DNA of 64,000 nucleotides from Comamonadaceae bacterium. Lineage in GTDB: Bacteria > Pseudomonadota > Gammaproteobacteria > Burkholderiales > Burkholderiaceae_C. A program made the translations under genes and the position numbers. The DNA lies in assembly GCA_947478725.1 (NCBI GenBank), contig CANJWZ010000002.1, positions 62,001 to 126,000 on the forward strand, written 5' to 3'. Shown here piece by piece: positions 17,965 to 27,127 of the stretch (positions are counted from its first letter, which is position 1; every line of letters begins with the position of its first letter). The notes under the pieces were generated by a model that did no database searches, was not told the origin of the DNA, and saw only the letters and a list, made by a program, of their open reading frames with translations.

Positions 17965-18027
17965 AATGCTACTTTTTTTATAGCTTTTCGCACCCCTATT
18001 CATTGGCCTAGAAGACGAAAAAAACCT
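17965..18027 (+). repeat. Dispersed element, copy F, between accD and the LON-domain gene
   Basis: ATGCTACTTTTTTTATAGCT, then TTTCGCACCCCTATTCATTG and GCCTAGAAGACGAAAAAAAC. It begins 10 bases after the accD stop. Confidence 0.8.
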
Positions 18028-18115
18028 ACAACAGGCTGTTTTCAGGCACTTCTGCACTTTATTTTCTTCCAAACTTTTTTCAAACCCGCTTCAAGCATTT
18101 TTCGAGGCATTTCCC

Positions 18116-18787
18116 ATGTCTGACACGCTCAAGCTGTCCAGCCTTCCACTCTTTCCCCTGGGCAGCGTGCTCTACCCTGGTGGTTTGCTGCCGCTGCGGA
18201 TTTTTGAGGTTCGCTACCTGGACATGATTGGCAAGTGCCACAAAACCGGCGCGCCATTTGGGGTGGTGTCGCTGACGGCAGGCTCTGAAGTGCGCAAAGC
18301 CCAATCTGACAAACCCACCGGTCAACCCACGGGAGACGGGTTTGCAGTAGAAGAGTTTTGCGCGACCGGCACGCTGGCCACGATTACCGAGTTTTCAGCA
18401 CCGCAGCCGGGGCTGATGGTGATCCGCTGTGTGGGGGCTCAGCGCTTTAAGATCAGCAACCGCGAAAAACTCAAGCACGGCTTGTGGATTGCCGATGTGG
18501 AACGCGTCGATAACGACATGAGCGTGACGGTGCCAGACGATCTGAAGGCCTGCGCCAATGCGCTGGGAAAGCTGATCAAAAGCCTGCAGCAGCGCAGCAT
18601 TCCGGAGGACCAGATGCCTTTGACGCCGCCCTACCAACTGGACGATTGCGGCTGGGTGGCCAACCGCTGGTGCGAGCTGCTGCCGCTGCCGCTGGAACTC
18701 AAACAGCGTCTGATGGAACTTGACAATCCGCTGGTGCGGCTGGAACTGGTGAGCGATATGCTGGAACGGACCGGCATCGCACTTTAA
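18116..18787 (+). CDS. LON peptidase substrate-binding (LonN) domain protein
   Basis: 223 residues with no ATPase or protease domain. The whole protein resembles the LON N-terminal PUA-like domain: LPLFPLGSVLYPGGLLPLRIFEVRYLDM at residues about 10-38, FGVVSL, VEEFCATGTLATI and MVIRCVGAQRFKI. Family members are stand-alone and of unknown role, possibly peptide binding. Start ATG at 18116. It converges on the minus-strand dehydratase gene with only 7 bases between the stops. Confidence 0.87.
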   Translation: MSDTLKLSSLPLFPLGSVLYPGGLLPLRIFEVRYLDMIGKCHKTGAPFGVVSLTAGSEVRKAQSDKPTGQPTGDGFAVEEFCATGTLATITEFSAPQPGLMVIRCVGAQRFKISNREKLKHGLWIADVERVDNDMSVTVPDDLKACANALGKLIKSLQQRSIPEDQMPLTPPYQLDDCGWVANRWCELLPLPLELKQRLMELDNPLVRLELVSDMLERTGIAL

Positions 18788-18794
18788 ACCGGCC

Positions 18795-20603
18795 TTAGTT
18801 CTGGGCTTTGTATTCTGGCAAATGGCTGGATAACCAAGCCCGCACATCGTGGCTGGAAGGCGCTGGTCCTGCCGACTCAATCCACTGAATCACAGCGTCA
18901 ATCGCCACCGCCTGCTGGCCCGATGTTTTGGCCACGCGCAGCTTGGGGTGCTGGGTCGGCTCGGTCGTTTCGTCATCAGCGAGCAGCTCTTCAAACAACT
19001 TTTCGCCGGGGCGCAGGCCGGTGTACGACAGCGGAATGTCCTGCTCGGTCTTGCCTGACAGGCGAACCATCATGCGTGCCAGGTCAACGATTTTCATCGG
19101 CTCGCCCATGTCCAGCACATAAATTTGGCCTGTAGAGCCCATCAGACCAGCCTGCAACACCAGACGCGCGGCTTCAGGAATCGTCATGAAGTAGCGCACG
19201 ATGTCAGGGTGGGTCACAGTGATGGGCCCGCCCTTGGCAATTTGCTCAGTGAAGAGCGGTACCACCGAACCGCTGGAACCCAGCACATTGCCAAAGCGTA
19301 CCGACACGTAGGACGTGTCTGGATGCTCAATCGCGACGCTTTGCACCACCAGCTCAGCCATGCGCTTGGTCGCACCCATGATGTTGGTTGGGTTGACGGC
19401 TTTGTCGGTAGATATCAAGACAAACTTTTGCGCCCCGCATTCGCCGGCAATACGCGCGGCATGCAAGGTGCCCAGGATGTTGGTGCGAATCGCTTCGATC
19501 TCGTTGTGCGACTCCATCAAAGGCACATGCTTGTAGGCGGCGGCATGAAAGAAAACTGCGGGCTTGTACTGCATGGCAATGGCCCGCAGCCTGCCCAGTT
19601 CACGCACATTGGCGGTGTAGTAAAGACCTTGCATTTGCGGATGCGATTCGCGCAGTTCCTGCTCCAGCTTGTAGACGGCGATTTCAGATGAATCCACACA
19701 CACCAGCCGCGCCACGCCCAGCCGGGCAATCTGGCGGCACAGCTCGGAGCCGATTGAGCCGCCCGCGCCCGACACAAAGACGGTTTGGCCTGAAAACAGC
19801 GAGGCCAGACCGTGAACGTTCAGCTCGACGGCCTGCCTGCCTAGCAAGTCTTCGAGTTCGATCTTGCGCGGGCTGCTGCCGTCCGCACGCAGCCATTCGT
19901 CAGGGCGGGGCATCGTCAGCAGCGTCAACCCGGCCTGGGTAGACTGCAACAGCACATCGCGCCGCTCATCCGAGCCCGGGGGGCTGGCAATCAGGGCGGT
20001 GGCGGCGCCTGTGGATTGCGCCATCTCAACCACCGAGCTGGGCAGGCCCAGCACAGGAATCTGGTTCAAATACGTGCCCTGCTCTGCTGCCAGCGGCGAT
20101 GCAATGCCCACGCAGTGCCACTGAGCTGAGCCTTTGAGCGCGCGCAACGCATCGGCCGCATCTTTGAGTGAACCCACGATCAGCAAAGGCTTTGAGCTGT
20201 CGCTCGGCTGCTGGTGCTCAGTCAACGTGCGCCAGCCTGCGCGTGCGGCGCCCAGCATGACCAGCACCAGCAAGGGATGAATGAGCAACACAGAGCGCGG
20301 AAAAAGAGGCACGCGCAGCATCAAGATAACCGTCGCTGCCATCACGCTCGAAAGAAAAACACCCCAGCCTAGCTGGCGCAGCTCTGGCAGGCCAATATAG
20401 CGCCACACCTGCCGATACACCCTGGCAATGGCGAGCCCGACGACAAAACAAGGCAGCATCCAGCGCGCGCTGCCAAGAGCCATCGCCACAAAATCATCTG
20501 GAATTTCGAAGTTAAACCGCAGCCAGAAGGTAACCCACCAAGCCAGGACAACCAGCGCAATGTCAATGGCCCAAAATAGCAAAGCCTCTTTACGCAATCG
20601 CAT
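18795..20603 (-). CDS. Membrane-bound NDP-sugar 4,6-dehydratase (CapD/PglF/WbpM family)
   Basis: 602 residues. About four N-terminal membrane segments (residues 7-125) precede a CoA-binding-like region and an extended SDR domain near residues 270-550. Motifs: VFVSGAGGSIGSELCRQIARLG for NAD binding, FHAAAYKHVPLMESHN, ISTDKAVNPTNIMGATKRMAE with the Thr-Asp-Lys catalytic set that replaces the usual Tyr, and YFMTIPEA. The family dehydrates UDP-GlcNAc to a 4-keto-6-deoxy sugar for surface polysaccharide or glycan. Its start overlaps the stop of an aminotransferase stump by 14 bases, so it was the second gene of a glycan operon now lost. Confidence 0.93.
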   Translation of the reverse strand: MRLRKEALLFWAIDIALVVLAWWVTFWLRFNFEIPDDFVAMALGSARWMLPCFVVGLAIARVYRQVWRYIGLPELRQLGWGVFLSSVMAATVILMLRVPLFPRSVLLIHPLLVLVMLGAARAGWRTLTEHQQPSDSSKPLLIVGSLKDAADALRALKGSAQWHCVGIASPLAAEQGTYLNQIPVLGLPSSVVEMAQSTGAATALIASPPGSDERRDVLLQSTQAGLTLLTMPRPDEWLRADGSSPRKIELEDLLGRQAVELNVHGLASLFSGQTVFVSGAGGSIGSELCRQIARLGVARLVCVDSSEIAVYKLEQELRESHPQMQGLYYTANVRELGRLRAIAMQYKPAVFFHAAAYKHVPLMESHNEIEAIRTNILGTLHAARIAGECGAQKFVLISTDKAVNPTNIMGATKRMAELVVQSVAIEHPDTSYVSVRFGNVLGSSGSVVPLFTEQIAKGGPITVTHPDIVRYFMTIPEAARLVLQAGLMGSTGQIYVLDMGEPMKIVDLARMMVRLSGKTEQDIPLSYTGLRPGEKLFEELLADDETTEPTQHPKLRVAKTSGQQAVAIDAVIQWIESAGPAPSSHDVRAWLSSHLPEYKAQN

Positions 20604-20739
20604 AACTCTTCTTACCCATTGTTAATGTATGACGCAGATGATCCATCACACGGTCTTGCTCTGCCTGGCTCAGTTTAGAGCCAGATGGCAAACAGATACC
20701 CGCCTGAAAAAGAAGGGCCGAAACATCCATAGCAGCCCT
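20590..20739 (-). pseudogene. C-terminal stump of a DegT/DnrJ/EryC1/StrS sugar aminotransferase
   Basis: The minus strand reads LLFQAGICLPSGSKLSQAEQ, then DRVMDHLRHTLTMG and a stop. The (L)F..G(I/L)CLPSGS...(E)Q..RV motif is the usual C-terminal end of PLP-dependent NDP-sugar aminotransferases, the natural partners of CapD/PglF dehydratases. Only about 50 codons remain recognisable; the frame stays open a little further upstream but loses resemblance, and lysS begins at 20900 on the opposite strand. There is no start codon in a sensible place, so this is a truncated remnant. Its stop lies inside the dehydratase start, as expected of an original operon. Confidence 0.7.
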
Positions 20740-20899
20740 AAAGCCCGGCTGGGCAGCCGCAACCCAAGTGAAAAAACAACGGCATGCAAGAACATGACAT
20801 AGATTATCAAGGTTTAAAAAGGCGCTGAAGTCAGCGATTGGAAGGGGCCACGCGGTAAAAACTTAAAATGGGGAGTTTATTGCCCAACCGACCTTCCTC

Positions 20900-22450
20900 A
20901 TGACGCCCCAATCTACGCCCGCCCCCGCTGTTACCCCCCAAGACGACAACCAGTTGATGGTCGAGCGGCAGGCCAAGCTGGCCGCCCTGCGGGCAGCAGG
21001 CATTGCTTTCCCCAACGACATCAAACCCCAGCACCGGGCCGAAGCGCTGTTTGCCCAGTACAACAACAAAACCAAGGAAGAGCTGGAACCACTGGCCGTG
21101 ACCGTCAGCGTCGCCGGCCGCATGATGCTCAAGCGCGTCATGGGCAAGGCCAGCTTTGCCACGCTGCAAGACGCGTCTTTTGGCCCATCGGGTGGCCGCA
21201 TTCAGGTGTACATCAACAACGAAGGCGTGGGCGAAGACGTTCACAACGCCTTTAAACACTGGGACTTGGGCGACATTGTGTGGGCCAGCGGCACGCTGTT
21301 TAAAACCAAAACTGGCGAGCTGTCGATTCATGCGACCGGCATCCGGTTGGTCACCAAAAGCCTACGACCGCTGCCCGACAAGTTTCACGGCGTGGCCGAC
21401 CAGGAGGTCAAGTACCGCCAGCGCTATGTGGATTTGATCACCGACGAGTCAGCTAGAGCCCGCTTCATGTCGCGCAGCAAGGCGGTCAGCAGCATCCGTG
21501 AATTCATGGTGACGAATGACTTTTTAGAGGTCGAAACGCCCATGCTGCACCCCATCCCTGGTGGCGCAAACGCCAAACCCTTCAAGACCCACCACAACGC
21601 GCTTGACCAGGAAATGTTTTTGCGCATTGCGCCTGAGCTGTACCTGAAGCGGCTGATCGTGGGCGGCTTTGAGCGGGTGTTTGAAATCAACCGCAGCTAC
21701 CGCAACGAAGGCATCAGCGTGCGGCACAACCCAGAATTCACCATGATGGAGTTCTACGCCGCGTGGTGGAACTACCAGGACTTGATGACCTTTACCGAGT
21801 CGCTGATTCGTGACGTGGCGCAAAAAATTTGCGGCTCACTGAGCTTGAGCTATGCCGACAAGCCGGTTGATTTAAGCCAGCCGTTTGAGCGCCTGACGAT
21901 TCGCGAAGCGATTTTGAAGCACACCGACGCAGCGCTCGGTGTAGCTGCGGGCGTAGACGACGCCGCGTGGCTGACTGACAAGCTGAAAAAGCTCGGTTTT
22001 AACGAACAAAAAGACCGCCTCAGCACACGCTCGCTGGCCAGCCTGCAAGTGATGTTTTTTGAAGAAACGGTCGAAGAAAAGCTCTGGCAGCCGACTTTCA
22101 TCATGGAGCACCCGACTGAAATCTCACCGCTGGCACGCGCCAACGACGCACGCCCCGAAGTCACCGAACGCTTTGAGCTGTACATCACCGGCCGCGAATT
22201 TGGCAACGGCTTTAGCGAGCTGAACGACGCCCAAGAGCAAGCCGCCCGCTTCAACGCCCAAGTCGCCGCAAAAGACAGTGGCGACGACGAGGCCATGTTT
22301 TATGACCACGACTTTGTGCGCGCCCTCGAATACGGCATGCCGCCCACCGGTGGCTGTGGTGTGGGCATTGACCGGCTGATGATGCTGCTGACTGACAGCC
22401 CGAGTATTCGGGACGTGATCTTGTTCCCGGCCCTGCGCAGAGAGGTGTAG
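20900..22450 (+). CDS. lysS: Lysyl-tRNA synthetase, class II
   Basis: 516 residues, normal length. An N-terminal OB-fold anticodon-binding domain ([21 protein letters not shown]) is followed by the class II catalytic core: motif 2 [24 protein letters not shown] (in part), and motif 3 [26 protein letters not shown]. The LysS signature [15 protein letters not shown] is present. Start ATG at 20900. A family-2 hairpin repeat follows the stop directly. Confidence 0.97.
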   Translation: MTPQSTPAPAVTPQDDNQLMVERQAKLAALRAAGIAFPNDIKPQHRAEALFAQYNNKTKEELEPLAVTVSVAGRMMLKRVMGKASFATLQDASFGPSGGRIQVYINNEGVGEDVHNAFKHWDLGDIVWASGTLFKTKTGELSIHATGIRLVTKSLRPLPDKFHGVADQEVKYRQRYVDLITDESARARFMSRSKAVSSIREFMVTNDFLEVETPMLHPIPGGANAKPFKTHHNALDQEMFLRIAPELYLKRLIVGGFERVFEINRSYRNEGISVRHNPEFTMMEFYAAWWNYQDLMTFTESLIRDVAQKICGSLSLSYADKPVDLSQPFERLTIREAILKHTDAALGVAAGVDDAAWLTDKLKKLGFNEQKDRLSTRSLASLQVMFFEETVEEKLWQPTFIMEHPTEISPLARANDARPEVTERFELYITGREFGNGFSELNDAQEQAARFNAQVAAKDSGDDEAMFYDHDFVRALEYGMPPTGGCGVGIDRLMMLLTDSPSIRDVILFPALRREV

Positions 22451-22531
22451 CCCCACGGTTGCGCACAACGCGCAAGCTCCCTGCCACCCGAGGGGGCCGC
22501 CCGCCTGCGGCCCGGCAAAGCCGGTTCCGCG
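22451..22531 (+). repeat. GC-rich multi-hairpin intergenic repeat, family 2, copy 1
   Basis: Contains CCCACGGTTGCGCAC, AGCTCCCTGCCACCCGAGG, GGGCCGC-CCGCCT-GCGGCCC and CCGGC-AAA-GCCGG. At least two perfect small hairpins are visible. A second copy lies in inverse orientation at 31182-31268; stem bases differ between copies in a compensating way (CCGGC/GCCGG here, CTGGC/GCCAG there). It may end lysS transcripts. Confidence 0.8.
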
Positions 22532-22565
22532 TCTCGAACTTGAAAAGTCAAGCCAAGCCCTAGCC

Positions 22566-23081
22566 ATGACCCCACTGAAATACCTCAGCGCCTACCCCGA
22601 GAGCCTGCAATTGCAAGTGCAGCAGCTGCAGGCCCAAGACAAGCTGGGCGACATGCTGCTCAAAAAATACCCACGCGCCCACAGCGTGCGCACCGACAAG
22701 GCGCTGTACGACTACGTGATGGCACTTAAAAACGAGTTTTTGCGCAGCTCCGAGCCTTTAGCAAAAGTCGCGTTTGACAACCGCCTGCAAGTCATCGCTC
22801 ACGCCCTGGGCACACACACCCAGATCAGCCGGGTGCAAGGCAACAAGCTCAAAGCCAAACGCGAAATCCGCGTGTCATCACTGTTTAAAGAAGTGCCCGA
22901 CGAATTTTTGCGCATGATCACCGTGCACGAGCTGGCCCACATCAAGGAAAAAGAGCACGACAAAGACTTCTACAAACTTTGCACCTACATGGAGCCGCAA
23001 TACCACCAATATGAGTTTGACCTGCGCGTGTACCTGACGCACCTGGATGCCAGCGGCAAGCTGGCTTGGACTGTGGGTTAG
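22566..23081 (+). CDS. YgjP-family zinc metallopeptidase-like protein
   Basis: 171 residues. The zinc-binding HExxH is present as ITVHELAHIKEKEHDKDFYKL, with a following Glu/His pattern as in YgjP/WLM-type (DUF45) proteins and a Tyr-rich end (MEPQYHQYEFDLRVYL). The family is associated with SprT- and Wss1-like metalloproteases, but no substrate is established to my knowledge. Start ATG at 22566 just after the family-2 repeat. No signal peptide, so it is presumed cytoplasmic. Confidence 0.8.
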   Translation: MTPLKYLSAYPESLQLQVQQLQAQDKLGDMLLKKYPRAHSVRTDKALYDYVMALKNEFLRSSEPLAKVAFDNRLQVIAHALGTHTQISRVQGNKLKAKREIRVSSLFKEVPDEFLRMITVHELAHIKEKEHDKDFYKLCTYMEPQYHQYEFDLRVYLTHLDASGKLAWTVG

Positions 23082-23150
23082 TTCGTCCACGCCTTGAGAC
23101 TCAAAACTAGCTATACTGTACAGGTTGGCTATTTTTAAAAAGGGCAGCAC

Positions 23151-23438
23151 ATGTTGACAGTCTCATCCATGGATGCACAAAACCGCTTTGGGCAATTGCT
23201 GGATACGGTTCAGCGCGAGCCGGTCACCATCACCCGGCACGGACGAACGGCGGCTTTTATGGTGTCACCGCAAGACATGGCGGATTTGCAGGACATCAAA
23301 GCCAAGCGCACGCAGGCTGTTGAGTGGTTTGAAGCTTTTTTTGCACAAGCAGACGCCGCAAAAAGCAGCGACATGCACGCAGCAGCCCGGCAATTGACCG
23401 ATGCTGATGTGGTGAGAATGGTCAAAGAGCTCCGCTGA
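23151..23438 (+). CDS. Phd/YefM-type antitoxin
   Basis: 95 residues. The N-terminus MLTVSSMDAQNRFGQLLDTV, then EPVTITRHGRTAAFMVSPQD, is the Phd/YefM DNA-binding fold. The C-terminal helix region (QAVEWFEAFFAQADAAKSS) would wrap the toxin. A PIN-domain toxin follows 19 bases later. The upstream region has a GCTATACTGTACAGG sequence including TATACT and a TGTACA palindrome that could be promoter and operator; this is inference. Confidence 0.85.
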   Translation: MLTVSSMDAQNRFGQLLDTVQREPVTITRHGRTAAFMVSPQDMADLQDIKAKRTQAVEWFEAFFAQADAAKSSDMHAAARQLTDADVVRMVKELR

Positions 23439-23457
23439 TCGCTTTTGGAAATGAGCC

Positions 23458-23892
23458 TTGAGCCTGCTCAATCGCGCAGTTTTTGACACCAGCACGCTGG
23501 TCAGTGCGCTGCTCAGGCCGTTGTCCATTCCGCGTCAAGCCTTTGTGACAGCTCTTGGCAGATACACCCTGTTTGTATCGCCTGCAACGCTCGACGAGCT
23601 GCAAGCTGTGTTGATCAGACCCAAGTTTGACGCGTATGCCAGCCCCACCGAGCGCGCCGTATTTTTTGCGAGGTACAAACAGGAAACAACGCTTTTGACA
23701 CCCGATAGCCGAAGTGGCCAGCTGGCCGCGGGTGCATGCCGCGACCCAAAAGACTGCAAGTTTCTGGCGCTTGCGATGGCATGCCAAGCGCGCGTTTTGG
23801 TGTCAAGCGACGATGACTTGCTCACGCTCAAACAATGGCACGGTACGCAAATTGTCAGTGCTGCTGCACTTTTGAGCAGCGCGGTGAACTGA
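23458..23892 (+). CDS. PIN-domain toxin (PilT N-terminus/COG1569-like)
   Basis: 144 residues. PIN acidic residues are visible in RAVFDTSTLVSALL (Asp10), SPATLDELQAVL (Glu), DPKDCKFLALAM (Asp) and VSSDDDLLTL (Asp). Likely a ribonuclease neutralised by the upstream Phd/YefM protein. The start appears to be TTG at 23458, since the ATG at 23451 is out of frame and no other start precedes the first PIN strand. This pairing (Phd antitoxin with a PIN toxin) is a recognised type II arrangement. Confidence 0.82.
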   Translation: MSLLNRAVFDTSTLVSALLRPLSIPRQAFVTALGRYTLFVSPATLDELQAVLIRPKFDAYASPTERAVFFARYKQETTLLTPDSRSGQLAAGACRDPKDCKFLALAMACQARVLVSSDDDLLTLKQWHGTQIVSAAALLSSAVN

Positions 23893-24004
23893 CATGCCCC
23901 AGCCAGATCAGCCCGGCACAAAACACGCCCTTGCTAAGATGACCAACTAATTCCAGCATTCGGACCCTCCCGAAAATTCTTCGCCGAATCTCTCCAAGAA
24001 ACAC

Positions 24005-25120
24005 ATGCAACCCAGCCTCAAACCCAACAACCCCAACTTCTCATCCGGCCCGTGCGCCAAACGACCTGGCTATGACGTGAGCAAATTGCAGTTGGACACG
24101 CTGGGCAGGTCGCACCGGTCGGCTTTGGGTAAAAAAGCATTGGGTTTGGCTTGCTCTGAGACCGCTCGTATCTTGGGTCTGCCTGACGACTACCGGGTGG
24201 CTGTGGTACCGGCGTCTGACACGGGTGCGATTGAAATGGCAATGTGGTCACTGCTGGGTGCGCGTGGGGTCGACGTGCTGGAATGGGAAACCTTCAGCGC
24301 CACCTGGACAAACGATATTTTGGAGCAGCTCAAGCTGCCGGATGTCCGCGTCATCACAGCCGATTACGGTGACCTGCCAGACCTGGCGCGGGTTGATTTC
24401 AACAACGACGTGGTGTTTGTCTGGAACGGCACCACCTCGGGCGTCAAGGTGCCCGATGGCGACTGGATCCCTGATGACCGGGCTGGCTTGAGCCTGTGCG
24501 ACGCCACATCGGCCATTTTTGCGATGGACATGCCTTGGCACAAGCTGGACGTCATCACCTACTCCTGGCAAAAGGTGCTGGGCGGCGAAGGCGCGCATGG
24601 CATGCTGATTTTGAGTCCGCGTGCGGTTGAGCGCCTGCTGACTTACACCCCGCCCTGGCCGATGCCGAAAATTTTCCGCATGACGGCCAACGGCAAGCTC
24701 AATGAAGGGCTGTTCAAGGGCGACACCATCAACACGCCATCGATGCTGTGCGTGGCCGACTACCTCGACGCCTTGCAATGGGCTGACAGCCTGGGCGGCT
24801 TGCCAGGCTTGATCGCCAAAAGCCGAGCCAACTTGGCAGTGATTGAAGAATTTGTGGCGCAAAACGACTGGATTCAGTTTTTGGCCAAAGACCCAGCCAC
24901 CGTGTCGAACACCAGCGTCTGCCTGACGCTGACCGCCAGCGACGCGCAGGTCAAAAGGATGGTTGCGCTGCTGGACGAACAAGGCGTGGCTTACGACATT
25001 GGCGCCTACAAAGATGCGCCCGCCGGGCTGCGCATCTGGTGTGGCGCGACAGTTGAAGCCGCTGACCTTCGCGCGCTGATGCCCTGGCTGGCCTGGGCCT
25101 ACCGCGAAGTCACCGCCTGA
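24005..25120 (+). CDS. serC: Phosphoserine aminotransferase
   Basis: 371 residues. Transfers an amino group to 3-phosphohydroxypyruvate in serine synthesis and also acts in PLP synthesis. It resembles the alternative phosphoserine-transaminase subfamily found in alphaproteobacteria and some others, starting [20 protein letters not shown] rather than the E. coli type. The PLP lysine lies in [18 protein letters not shown]. It also has [10 protein letters not shown] and [13 protein letters not shown]. Start ATG at 24005. It is alone; the next operon converges on it. Confidence 0.92.
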   Translation: MQPSLKPNNPNFSSGPCAKRPGYDVSKLQLDTLGRSHRSALGKKALGLACSETARILGLPDDYRVAVVPASDTGAIEMAMWSLLGARGVDVLEWETFSATWTNDILEQLKLPDVRVITADYGDLPDLARVDFNNDVVFVWNGTTSGVKVPDGDWIPDDRAGLSLCDATSAIFAMDMPWHKLDVITYSWQKVLGGEGAHGMLILSPRAVERLLTYTPPWPMPKIFRMTANGKLNEGLFKGDTINTPSMLCVADYLDALQWADSLGGLPGLIAKSRANLAVIEEFVAQNDWIQFLAKDPATVSNTSVCLTLTASDAQVKRMVALLDEQGVAYDIGAYKDAPAGLRIWCGATVEAADLRALMPWLAWAYREVTA

Positions 25121-25147
25121 ACAGCGACAAAAATTCGCCAGAAACTC

Positions 25148-25210
25148 TAGCAAAAATCGCCTGCAGCCCAATGTTTAATTGGGCTAGAAGCTACTTAATC
25201 AATAGCATCC
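25148..25210 (-). repeat. Dispersed element, copy G, between serC and the permease stop
   Basis: On the minus strand it begins directly after the permease TGA: GGATGCTATTGATTAAGTAG, then CTTCTAGCCCAATTAAACAT and TGGGCTGCAGGCGATTTTTG. The second half forms a perfect 8-bp stem AGCCCAAT/ATTGGGCT with a 5-base loop. It could act as a bidirectional terminator between convergent genes. Confidence 0.8.
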
Positions 25211-25936
25211 TCATCGCTCCCAAGCCACGCGGCGAGCCAGCTTTTCAAACGCCATATCAACTGCTACTGCCAGCAGGGCAACCAGCATGGCCCCTTGCAG
25301 CACATAGGCAGTGTTAAAGCCGCTCAGGCCAATGATGATGGGTGAGCCCAAGGTTTTGGCGCCGACCGTTGAAGCAATCGCCGCCGTGCCGATATTGATG
25401 ATGACAGAGGTGCGCACGCCAGACAGCCATACCGGCAGAGCCAGCGGCAGGTCGATATAGCGCAAGCACTGGCGCGGCGTTAGCCCCAAACTCAATGCCG
25501 CTTGATGCTGCGCTGCGGGCACACCTTGCAAACCGCTGACGGTACCCTGCACCACCGAGAGCAAGCCATACAAGGCCAGCGCTAGCAGTGCGGGCAGCTC
25601 GCCAAAGCCAACCACGGGGACCGCTAAAGCCAGCACCGCCACAGGCGGGAAAGCCTGGCTCATGGCGAGCACGCTTTCAACCAGCGGCTTGAAGGCATGG
25701 CCTGCCGGGCGCGTGACCCAGACACCGATGGCACTGCCGACCACCGTCGAAAACAAGCTGGACGCGCCCACCAACAACAGGTGTTGCCACAGCAGCCAGG
25801 CAAAAGGCTCCTGCGTGTAGACCGGACGTTCGAGCTGCGGGAACAAAGATGAAAAAAGCGGCGCAGAATGCGGCAAAAACATGACCAGCGCGGCCAGCAA
25901 GGCAGCCACCCAAAGCCATGGATGCTTCATCGCCAT
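25211..25936 (-). CDS. Osmoprotectant-type ABC transporter permease (YehW/OpuCD-like)
   Basis: 241 residues, about six membrane segments. The binding-protein-dependent transport motif near residues 125-175 reads GTVSGLQGVPAAQHQAALSL, GLTPRQCLRYIDLPLALPVWL, matching the EAA loop that contacts the ATPase. GLSGFNTAYVLQGA near the C-terminus is typical of glycine-betaine/choline importers of the OpuC/YehW type. Its start overlaps the previous permease by 10 bases. It is the last gene of the set, and no ATP-binding gene follows. Confidence 0.85.
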   Translation of the reverse strand: MAMKHPWLWVAALLAALVMFLPHSAPLFSSLFPQLERPVYTQEPFAWLLWQHLLLVGASSLFSTVVGSAIGVWVTRPAGHAFKPLVESVLAMSQAFPPVAVLALAVPVVGFGELPALLALALYGLLSVVQGTVSGLQGVPAAQHQAALSLGLTPRQCLRYIDLPLALPVWLSGVRTSVIINIGTAAIASTVGAKTLGSPIIIGLSGFNTAYVLQGAMLVALLAVAVDMAFEKLARRVAWER

Positions 25937-27117
25937 GGGTGAACCCTGCGCCCGGCCAAACCCATCAACACCTTAAACAGCGCATCCACCAACACACCCA
26001 GCGCAATGATGGGCAGCACGCCCAACAGCACCACGTCCTCAGCATTGGCAAACAGCCCTTCAAACAAAATACTGCCCAAGCCGCCGGCACCAATCAGCGC
26101 AGTCACGGCTGCCAGCCCGACGCTGCTGACGGCTGCTGTACGCACACCGCCCAGCAGCACGGGCAAAGCCAGCGGCAGCTCGATATGAACCAGTGTTTGA
26201 AAATGCGTCAGCCCCAGGGCAGACGCGGCCTGCGTCATGGCGCCAGACACCTGCTGCAAACCAGCCAGCGTGCCGCGTACCACCGGTAATAAGCCATACA
26301 GCGTCAGGGCTATCACCGCAGGCGCCAGGCCCACGCCGCTGATGCCCGCGCGACCCAAGGCTGGCAAACTGGCCGCCAGCAGCGCAAGCGGTGCCATCAA
26401 CAAACCAAACAGCGCAATCGACGGAATGGTTTGAATGATGTTGAGCAGGGGCAGCAGCACCCTGCCCGCTTTGGCATGCGCATGTGCAGCCCAGCCCAGC
26501 GGCAAGCCGATGGCCAGCGTGCCTGCCAGCGCCAGCAACACCATTTGCAGGTGCCGCCCCACGACGCCCCCAAAGCCGTCGGCCCGGTTGGCGTATTCCT
26601 TGACCAGAGACAGGTCGTTGCAGGCGCCGTTGACCAGCAAAACGCCCAGCGCCAATAGCAATACAGCAAGTACCGCAGCTGCTTGAAACGCATGTACTCG
26701 CAACTGCTGCAAGGCACTGCTGACCATCAAGCCCAGCAGCGTCAGCGTCACCCAGAAGGCGCTACCGAGAGAGGCGCGTGCGATGAGCGAAGTGGGCAAC
26801 TCGCCTTGCAGGCTGATACTGGCCTGATGGGCAGCCTGCCAAAGCAAGCTGGGCATGGCAAGCGCAGCGATGGTCACAACCGCCCACAGCCATGCTGCGC
26901 GCGGCTTGAACATGGTCAAGGCTGTCAACGCCACCAGCCCAACAAGCATCAGCAGCAGCAACCAGACTGAGCCGTCAACGATCGAGAAAAAATAAATCGG
27001 TTGGCCCGACACCAGGCGGTTGGGTGCCAGCCGTAAAAACGGCAGGCTGTACAAGGCCAGCACGACCAAGAGTGACAAGCTCGCCAGTACCGGGTTGCGG
27101 CGCTTGTCTATGGTCAT
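25927..27117 (-). CDS. Osmoprotectant-type ABC transporter permease (YehY-like, long form)
   Basis: 396 residues with about nine or ten hydrophobic segments. The N-terminal ~190 residues are an extra membrane region as in YehY. The C-terminal half carries the permease core: LGWAAHAHAKAGRVLLPLLN, IIQTIPSIALFGLLMAP and the EAA loop GTLAGLQQVSGAMTQAASAL, GLTHFQTLVHIELPLALPVLL. It overlaps the downstream permease and follows the binding-protein gene by 10 bases. Confidence 0.87.
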   Translation of the reverse strand: MTIDKRRNPVLASLSLLVVLALYSLPFLRLAPNRLVSGQPIYFFSIVDGSVWLLLLMLVGLVALTALTMFKPRAAWLWAVVTIAALAMPSLLWQAAHQASISLQGELPTSLIARASLGSAFWVTLTLLGLMVSSALQQLRVHAFQAAAVLAVLLLALGVLLVNGACNDLSLVKEYANRADGFGGVVGRHLQMVLLALAGTLAIGLPLGWAAHAHAKAGRVLLPLLNIIQTIPSIALFGLLMAPLALLAASLPALGRAGISGVGLAPAVIALTLYGLLPVVRGTLAGLQQVSGAMTQAASALGLTHFQTLVHIELPLALPVLLGGVRTAAVSSVGLAAVTALIGAGGLGSILFEGLFANAEDVVLLGVLPIIALGVLVDALFKVLMGLAGRRVHPWR

Positions 27118-27127
27118 GTCAAACAGA

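Noticed and set aside
23096-23145. Further copy of the dispersed element upstream of the Phd antitoxin gene
   Set aside because: CTAGCTATACTGTACAGG and GGCTATTTTTAAAA resemble parts of the element, but the core GCTGCTTGC and the second half are absent.
24248-25171. 307-codon minus-strand frame opposite serC
   Set aside because: His/Gln/Ala-rich shadow of the serC frame, as commonly seen opposite GC-rich genes; SerC motifs are unambiguous.
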